Assembly (NCBI GenBank): GCA_035578155.1
Contig: JAPWDM010000005.1
Location: 48,006,954-48,070,953, forward strand
DNA from: Brachynemurus nebulosus
Lineage: Eukaryota; Arthropoda; Insecta; Neuroptera; Myrmeleontidae
Length of the DNA: 64,000 nt
Direction of reading: 5' to 3'
The notes beneath the pieces were generated by a model that saw only the letters and a list, made by a program, of their open reading frames with translations, was not told where the DNA came from and ran no database searches. The translations under genes and the position numbers were made by a program. Shown piece after piece: positions 56,331-64,000 of this stretch. Position 1 is the stretch's first letter. Every line of letters starts with the position of its first letter.

Positions 56331-59300
56331 TTTATCAGTTTTCACAAAAATGAACTTTTTCATTGAGCAATCGTCTTAAATAACTTTTAAATATAATTCT
56401 ATTGTGCCCACTCTGAAATTCAATTATTCGTTCTTCTGATGAGAATAGTCCAGATCGCCCCCTCACGCTCTAGATACAGATGAAAGTCGATTACCCATCA
56501 TTTGTGTGTATGTGTGTGTGTGTGTGTGCGTGTGTGTGTGTAGGTAGCCCCAAATAAATCATCGTTTTCATTGAGTGTTAGACAGAGCTATAAGAACGAG
56601 TATCAACAGCCCTATTTATTTATTCATTATCTATCAAGTTCCCTCTACTAACCTTTCAGTATTTTTTTGCTACGTGAAAGGTTGATAGGTATTGAAAATA
56701 TAAAATAGGAAAAAATATCCATTGGATACGATTTTCTTTATTGAATTCTTCAAGTTAATTGAAAGCTACATATTGTAGATGAAGATATTGATGTTATTAG
56801 TAAGATTTAAAAAGAATTTTATTTTTTAGCACTTTTTTTTATTTAGCTATTTCTTATTAAAGAAAAGTGAAGGTACGTTTCTTAGAAAACGTAAAACAAT
56901 TTATATATAGGTGGTCCTTATTTTTACGGGATGTTAGATTTTCAAATTATGCGCCGTAATTGGAAACGATACACAGCGGATTGAAATTGAAATTTTTGGG
57001 ACGTTTTATTTATCTTTTCACTTTTTGTCAGTTACAAATCGATAGATAGATCTCTCACTTAACCTTCTACTCTAATGGATTGAAACAGAAAAAGCTTTTA
57101 AGAATCTCGTTTTGAAACTGATATAATGTAATCATTACCTTGTCTGCTATTCGACAGTTTCAGCTTGTAGTCAAAGTTACAGCTTTACCTGATATAAACG
57201 GATCGAAAAATCTGAAGATGCTTATAAACAATTTTTTTTTTATTTTTTAGAGTGGTTGTTTAATAAAGTTTACATAAAACTGTTGGGCAAATTAAAATTT
57301 AGTTTTTGATAAACAAAAAAAGACGTAAAAAATTGTCAATATATGTATAATTATTGTTACAGACAGATGAGTTAATTTTTTAGTTTTGATTACATTTTTG
57401 TTTCACTTTTTAATTCATGTTACTATACTGTTTTTTAAATTTTTAATAAACCTTCACTCCAAAAAATGTAAATTTTTGTTTTAAAACATTTTTGCTGATA
57501 AAAGTGTAAGTTTATACCTATACTTCAAGAAGTGCAACAAGATGTTCCGATGACGGTCCAAAGAAAATATATTTTAACGTAACTTTTTATAAACAAAATA
57601 ATTTACATACTTAATTTTACTATGAATCTGAATATTTTAATGAAAATAATTTATTATCCCAGATTACTTATTATTTTATTACTAATAATAAGATTCCATC
57701 TAACTAAAAAAAAATTATAAAATAAGTTTTATAAACTTTATTTAAAACTCTCTATGGTTAAGACGAGCGAGTGATCTGAACACATATGCATAATTAATTA
57801 AGTAAGCAGCATAAGTGTGTAAACGAGGTGTGGCTTGCCCCTCTCACTTAATGATGTTGTTGTACTTCTTGGAATGTTCAAGAAATATATTTTTTCTATA
57901 TTTTGGTTTTATATTTACATTCTAAACCCGAGTATTTTACTTACAATTTTGTAAAATTACGTTTTCATTAGTTGAATATTAAATAAGAACAATAAGTATA
58001 CATACGTTTACATTAAATTGTCATCATTTTTTGCTCTTACACTAATAATAATACCAGTGTAACATTTAAGAACATACAGCAAACGGTAACTGGATTTCCC
58101 TTGTCCTTTCTCCACCAAAACAAATTTCCGGCTACGCCCATGTGTCCATGAATTACTTATACATATGTTTAAATAGCATTGAAAGAAAATTCTGTAGATA
58201 CAGTTTGTGGCAACTTTCCATTTATATATTATTGATTATAATTATAACAATTTAACTATGATTACAAATTCTTGATTTACATTGTCCCATTTGAATCTTA
58301 TCGCTTTAAACAATTTCGGCCATATTAAATAATCAGGTCCCTAATTTATCTATAATTATATGATTAAACTCCAAAGTAATGCTATTTTGTAACTCATTTT
58401 TGATAATGTAATTTTTTTCATATTTTTCCGTAATATTACCTAGAGACATCATGGAAGTACGTGGCAAGTATATATCGTTGAAAAATATAATTATGTATAA
58501 AGTATCATATTATAAGGTTAATATAAATGTGAATTTTGCTCTCATATATAAAAAAAATCATCCAAGAGATCCTTTTTTTATACTCTAAGGAATTTTTATA
58601 AATAGATTTTTTATCTGCTTACAGGATTATAAAATTTTAATTTTTTTTTCTCTTTTAAAACGGAAAATATAATAATTCTTTTATTAAGTATTAATCCGAT
58701 TATGACTTAATTAAGAGATTCTATGAATACAAGGAGTTAAGAAGTACCCGCAATAAATCATATCAATCCTATGCTGTGTATATGACCAAGCAGTCAAAAA
58801 CAGCCTAAAATAGTAATAAAAAAAAAATCATATCAAAATTATCTCAATAAAATCTTGTAAAAATCGGAGCATTATTTAGAAATTTATGTAAATTTAAGAC
58901 TATTGTGGGTCTATAGTCGCTTAGATGTGCCTGGTGTAAGAGACAAGCGTCCTTGGCGCGGTTAAATTTGTATTTATCGCCGAAAAACCTTGTCCGGATG
59001 CCTTACTTTGTGTTGATTTATAAAGTGTTGTCCCTGTGTATTAGTTGAGAAAAGGGCAGATTCGAATTAAACGCTTATACGTCCAGTATATGTGTTACTT
59101 TATTAATTAACGATACGTTTACAATAATCAAAGTTCTGATAAGAACGCCAATATTTTTTCTAGGAGCTTAAAAATTACTGATAATATTAAATTTAACGAT
59201 TGTGGACGAGTTAAAAAAAGTTTTTAGAACCATATAAAAATTTAAATATCAATATTACGACGTTAGGCAAGTAGTTTTAACAATTAACATCTACCCGATT

Positions 59301-59434
59301 ATTACGAGTTCCCATTATAGAAACATCGACTGTTTCCCACTTTCCACTGTTGTTCCGACGTCATCAAGACCGCAAAGTTAATTACTGAGATAGTAACATG
59401 ATAGTAACAGTGAGTACTTTAGTATAGTAATAAC
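56331..59434. other. Long unassigned stretch with a (GT)n microsatellite
   Basis: Interrupted (GT)n at 56508-56541. No coding or bounded element found in ~3 kb of AT-rich DNA. Confidence 0.45.
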
Positions 59435-61133
59435 TTTTTTGCACGATCGTGTATTTTCATGCATTTACCGATGCTGTTGACAATGCCGGTAAGTCACATT
59501 TCCCGAACGTTTGTTTATATCCATGGAAACCAAAAAATAACAGTGCGGTAAGTGAAATAGATACGTGGTAAGTGAATAGGAGTGTGGTAAGTGAAATTAG
59601 CTCAAAAATGTTTGTATTTATTTATTTATATTGCAATTAAAAGTACAATTTGAACAATTAGGAAAATAAATCGATTAATATTAAAATTTTCACTAGTTTG
59701 CACATTACTATTATTATTGTTGGTATTAATCTTCTTATTTTATTGACATTTCAAAAGGGTCGTTCAATCATTAAAATTTTTTCTGCAGGTTTCATAATCT
59801 TCCTTTCATTTTACGAGAATAAATTTGCAACCAAAAATAAAATGCTTCATCAATTTCATTATTCTCACTAATATTATAGTTTAATGAACTATTTTCCTCA
59901 ATTTTTTAATAGAAAATTCAAAAAAATATTCACGCCAGTGAAATATTGACACTTAATTTTTTATTTACAAATATAGTTGTCAATTGTCACTACAAAGATT
60001 CATATTAGTTGTTATGAATATTTATAATATTTATTCATGGCATTCTATGTCATAACATAGAAATATAAATTTCATCTATATTATCTGAATTTTATTTTTT
60101 ATATAACACATTTTTAATCTTTAATTATTTTAAATCGATCGTGCAAAAAATATTATACAATACACGATGCGTTAAGTGCATTTACTGATCTCGAAAATTG
60201 CAAAAACTCGACCCTGCGGGTCTCGTTTTCGCAACATTTTCTCGATCAGTAAAAGCAACTTACCGAACTTATATTGTAAAATACTATTACAATATAAGTT
60301 CGGTAAGTTGCTTTTACTGATCGAGAAAATGTTGCGAAAACGAGACCCGCAGGGTCGAGTTTTTGCAATTTTCGAGATCAGTAAATGCACTTAACGCATC
60401 GTGTATTGTATAATATTTTTTGCACGATCGATTTAAAATAATTAAAGATTAAAAATGTGTTATATAAAAAATAAAATTCAGATAATATAGATGAAATTTA
60501 TATTTCTATGTTATGACATAGAATGCCATGAATAAATATTATAAATATTCATAACAACTAATATGAATCTTTGTAGTGACAATTGACAACTATATTTGTA
60601 AATAAAAAATTAAGTGTCAATATTTCACTGGCGTGAATATTTTTTTGAATTTTCTATTAAAAAAAATTGAGGAAAATAGTTTGTTAAACAATATTATTAG
60701 TGAGAATAATGAAATTGATGAAGCATCTTATTTTTGACTGCAAATTTATTCTCGTAAAATGAAAGGAAGATTATGAAAGCCACAGAAAATCTTAATGATT
60801 GAACGACCTTTTGAAATGTCAATAAAATAAGAAGACTGATGCCAACAATAATAATAATAATGTGCAAACTAGTGAAATATTTCATATTATTAATGGATTT
60901 ATTTTCCTAATTGTTCAAATTGTACTTTTAATTTCAATATAAATAAATAAATACAATCATTTTTGAGCTAATTTAACTTACCACACTCCTATTTACTTAC
61001 CACGCATCTATTTCACTTACCGCACTGTTATTTTTTGGTTTCCATGGATATAAACAAACGTTCGGGAAATGTAACTTACCAGCATTGTCAACAGCCTCGG
61101 TAAATGCATGAAAATACACGATCGTGCAAAAAA
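59435..61133. mobile_element. 1.7-kb palindromic fold-back element, ~845-bp arms
   Basis: TTTTTTGCACGATCGTGTAT at 59435 is matched by its inverse at 61133. Arms are very similar and meet around the 9-base spacer AAATACTAT near 60285. Each arm carries four to five GGTAAGTGAAAT-like motifs within ~150 bp of the outer end, and, near the centre, a second GATCGTGCAAAAAATA box and CTCGACCCTGCGGGTCTCG. Identical 72-codon frames on both strands at the centre merely reflect the symmetry. Confidence 0.9.
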
Positions 61134-61138
61134 TACTA

Positions 61139-62428
61139 TTTTGCACGATCGTGTATTTTCATGTACATACCGACGCTGTTGACAACAGGGCCGGCCTAAG
61201 ACAAAAATTGCAAGTGTGCAAGATTCAGATTTTATGCCCCTCCGTAACCGCTCGGCAATTGCGCGAGGCGAGATGCGCGTGGAATAGTGGTGCAAAAGTC
61301 TGTCCCTAACCCTAACATCTTGTTCCCGCGTCCCGCCACACGGGCCGACGACTGCTCTACTGACCTTGAACCTTGGTCAAGTGCATCAGACTACTGTATT
61401 TCAGAACTTATTGGGATAGATAATCGGTTTTACCTTGAAATTCAACTGTAATAATTTTGAGACAAAGTTCCTTGTAGTTTAAATATTTATGCCCAACATT
61501 TAAATGAATTTCTAAAAATTTTCAATATTTATTTTTTTACCAAAATTGGCCAATTTTATGTCCCTTCAAAAGACTAGAATGTGCGGCTGCATACTTCGCA
61601 CACCCCTCAGGCCAGCCCTCGTTGACAATGCTGGTAAGTTATATTTCCCGAACGTTTGTTTGTATCCATGGAAACCAAAAAATAACAATACGGTAAGTAA
61701 AATTGGTGCCCGGTACGTGAATAGGAGTGCGGTAAGTGAAATTAACTCAAAAATGATTGTAATTATTTATTTATATTGAAATTAAAAGTACAATTTGAGC
61801 AATTAGGAAAATTAATCGACACTAGTTTGCACATTATTATTATTATTATTATTGTTGCCTTTAGTCTTCATATTTTATTGACATTTCAAAAGGTTGGTTC
61901 AATCATTAAAATTTTCTGTGGTTTTCATAATCTTCCTTTCATTTTACGAGAATAAATTTGCAGCCAAAATTGAAATGCTTCATCAATTTCATTATTCTCA
62001 CTAATATTATAGTTTAACAAACTATTTTCCTCAATTTTTTTAATAGAAAATAGAAAGAAAATATTCACGCCAATTAAATATTAACACTTAATTTTTATTT
62101 ACAAATATAGTTGTCAATTGTCACTACAAAGATTCGTATTATAGTTGCTATAAATATTTATAATATTTATTCATTGCATTCTATATCATAACATAGAAAT
62201 ATAAATTTCACCTGTACTATACGAATTTTTTTTTTTTTTATTTAATATATTTTTATTCTTTAATTATTTTAAATCGCAAAATATATTATACAATACACGA
62301 TGCGTTAAGTGCCTTTACTGGTCTCAATAATTATAAAAACTCGACCCTGCGGGTCTCGTTTTCGCAACATTTTCTCGATCAGTAAAAGCAACTTACCAAA
62401 TTGATATTGTAAAATACTATTACGCTAA
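61139..62428 (+). mobile_element. Third, forward half-copy of the fold-back unit, interrupted by a hAT MITE
   Basis: Starts TTTTGCACGATCGTGTATTT and ends ATATTGTAAAATACTATTAC, exactly the extent of the left arm plus the central spacer of the palindrome. Without the hAT insertion (61186-61620) it is ~855 bp. It adjoins the palindrome through AAATACTATT, the same bases as the palindrome's central spacer. Confidence 0.85.
61186..61620. mobile_element. hAT MITE, 435 bp, perfect 8-bp target duplication, GC-rich interior
   Basis: CAGGGCCGGCCTAAG at left, GAGGGCTGGCCTGAG inverted at right (12 of 15). GTTGACAA on both sides (61178-61185, 61621-61628). Intact GTTGACAA is present once at the same site in the other arms (near 59477). 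The interior 61230-61390 is markedly GC-rich; no gene recognised. Confidence 0.93.
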
Positions 62429-62593
62429 CGAAATAACTAATACTACGGTGGTAACATAACACAAAATATTTTAGATTTTTTAGACACTTTAAAAATTATG
62501 CATTGTGTAACCTTTATTTTATAATGTATTGAATAAATTTTAATTAATAAAATAAAACACTTTGCAAAAATACCACTCTCTATTGTGTATAAA
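62429..62593. other. Unassigned spacer
   Basis: Short AT-rich gap between two elements. Confidence 0.4.
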
Positions 62594-62846
62594 ATCTCTT
62601 ATGAGATGTTACGGCTCAATATGACCATTATCAAACAAGTGAAGATTAAATTCAAGTACATGCTTATTATTATACTAAAATGTAACATATCAATGGTACT
62701 AGTCGATGATGGAGTACTACTGGATTAATATGTAACATTTTAGTATAAATAAGCATTTATACTAAAATTTAACATATTAATCCACTAATTTAATCTTCAC
62801 TTGTTTGATAATGGCCATACCGAACCGAAATAAGTCATAAGAGTTT
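62594..62846. mobile_element. MITE with ~58-bp TIRs, 253 bp
   Basis: CTCTTATGA at the ends, then GACCATTATCAAACAAGTGA and AGATTAAATT inward on the left, matched inverted on the right. Inside, ACTAAAATGTAACATAT recurs three times in both orientations. Confidence 0.8.
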
Positions 62847-62870
62847 TTATTTAATAGCAAATATGGAATA

Positions 62871-63807
62871 GGGGAAGGTCGCCCAAAGCGGGTACCCCTC
62901 TTAAAGCGGGTAAGCGCTTGTATATCGTTGTATCGAATTTTTTGTCAGGTCGTGTATATACCGAGATTAACCGAATATCAACCAATGTCAATCAGTTGCA
63001 CTTGAACGCTCGTGTCGTTTAATGTCCTAGTTACTCTTCATCAAATTTTTGTGCTGGTTTTGTTAAAAATTTTGACGATAAATATTCTGTGACTAGTCAC
63101 AAACCTCTTTATTTGTAATCTTTTTGGTATTACCATATTATGTTATCATCATTTGACTTTTAATGTAGAAAAAGGTAGACATGTAGCGGCTTTCATTTTT
63201 AAATTTTTCTTAGTTAACAAAATTAAGTCTTTTTGGGTAAAGCGGGTAGACAAAATATATAGAAGCATCTTAATGGAAAAAACTGTTGGAAGGGGAAAAA
63301 AAAATAAATAATCTTCTTTTTAGGACGGAATGGGGGAAAAAGCTTAAAAAAATATTTCTGCCTTGTTTGTGGTGTTTTTGATGTGGAATCACCTGAAGTA
63401 ATATATTCCAATATGGAGGTTGTAAAGAAAGTTACAGTTAATTGTTATAAATTTTTGTCTTTTTTCAATTTTTTTTACTTAATTATTATTATTGTTAAGT
63501 TCTATATGATTAAGAAAGTTTATATTAAAAAATAATAACAGAATTTAAATACATAATATACTTACCCGCTTTGCCCAAAGGGGGTTACCCGCTTTAGGAT
63601 ACCTATACAGGCAAAGCGGGTTTTTGCAGAGGTTTTGTATTTTCTTTATTAAAAATAAATATCGTATAAACATTTCATAACCGAAGTTTCATTTTAAAGT
63701 TCGATAACTATTCTATCTGATAATATAAAAAAGATCTGCTTATCGAGGTTAAAAGTCACTTTTTTGTGCGTTTAATCTTAGCTTACCCGCTTTGGGTGAC
63801 CTTCCCC
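62871..63807. mobile_element. TA-flanked TIR element with seven AAAGCGGGTA repeats
   Basis: GGGGAAGGTCGCCCAAAGCG at the left, GGGGAAGGTCACCCAAAGCG inverted at the right, TA on both sides. AAAGCGGGTA occurs near 62884, 62902, 63238 and 63613 (last base changed) forward and 63565, 63585, 63783 reversed. No transposase frame; a 62-codon minus-strand frame inside is not supported. Confidence 0.88.
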
Positions 63808-63809
63808 TA

Positions 63810-64000
63810 CGATAAAGTAACGCTCAAATCTATCAAATTTATAAATTTTAATTTTAGTTAAAAAATAATTCGTGAAATTTTACCATTTTTTCTCAACGGA
63901 ATTGCACAATTTCGTTACGTAGGAACCAAGATGTTTGCTAGTCTTTTTAAAAGCTGATTGTCGATGATTTTTAATATAAATAATCATTTCATTCAACTTT
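63810..64000. other. Unassigned right edge
   Basis: AAGTAACGCTCAAATCTATC at 63817 resembles, inverted, 37420-37440. Nothing else. Confidence 0.35.

Noticed and set aside
60172..60394. Two nearly identical 72-residue proteins on opposite strands
   Set aside because: A necessary result of the palindrome centre. The codons mirror each other and there is no independent sign of coding.

Overview
This is eukaryotic nuclear DNA, most likely from an insect. It is strongly AT-rich, has a spliced gene with a GT-AG intron, carries long (TA)n microsatellites, and holds many animal-type DNA transposon remnants. Several repeats resemble insect repeats I know from memory: a dispersed family with an AGGGTTCCGAAG start and a GGAACCC...GCGTGTCC end, a CGACTTCAAAAA repeat, and a mariner derivative of a common insect lineage. 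I cannot name the species. No cellular protein gene, rRNA or full tRNA gene could be supported. The only convincing protein gene lies at the left edge on the minus strand (positions 1 to 2950). It is the N-terminal ~935 residues of a protein-primed family B DNA polymerase of the Polinton/Maverick/adintovirus type, in two exons joined in frame across a 145-bp intron, and it runs off the window. Layout by region: 1-2950 polymerase gene; 2951-4370 direct and tandem repeats; 4843-5139 hAT-type MITE; 6045-6925 and 8115-9950 dispersed-repeat remnants; 12724-17546 a nested block in which an outer TA-flanked element is split by a ~4.1-kb element that carries a 120-bp satellite, two (TA)n tracts and a 296-bp hAT MITE; 18640-23000 repeat fragments, two near-perfect hairpins and a TTAA-flanked MITE; 23198-24923 two terminal-inverted-repeat elements; 27334-28003 a fold-back element; 29571-30590 a MITE and a dispersed-repeat copy; 31893-35961 three TIR elements; 37041-41060 a hAT MITE and two elements with CACGGAGAG/CACAGAGAA ends; 42020-43385 a dispersed-repeat copy; 43844-44271 a long-TIR MITE; 45688-46380 a deleted mariner; 46904-47128 a hAT MITE; 48178-48362 a 31-bp minisatellite; 48570-49324 a fold-back with hammerhead-like motifs at both ends; 50235-51680 two fold-backs; 55100-56330 a dispersed-repeat copy interrupted by a second TTAA MITE; 59435-62428 a +/-/+ arrangement of an ~850-bp unit; 62594-62846 and 62871-63807 two more TIR elements. 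Taken together, the window reads as an intergenic or heterochromatin-like repeat graveyard next to an endogenous Polinton-like element. It contains no operon-like or pathway gene set. The elements are related mainly by nesting, which gives relative insertion ages, and by shared terminal or subterminal motifs that imply common transposases supplied from elsewhere.
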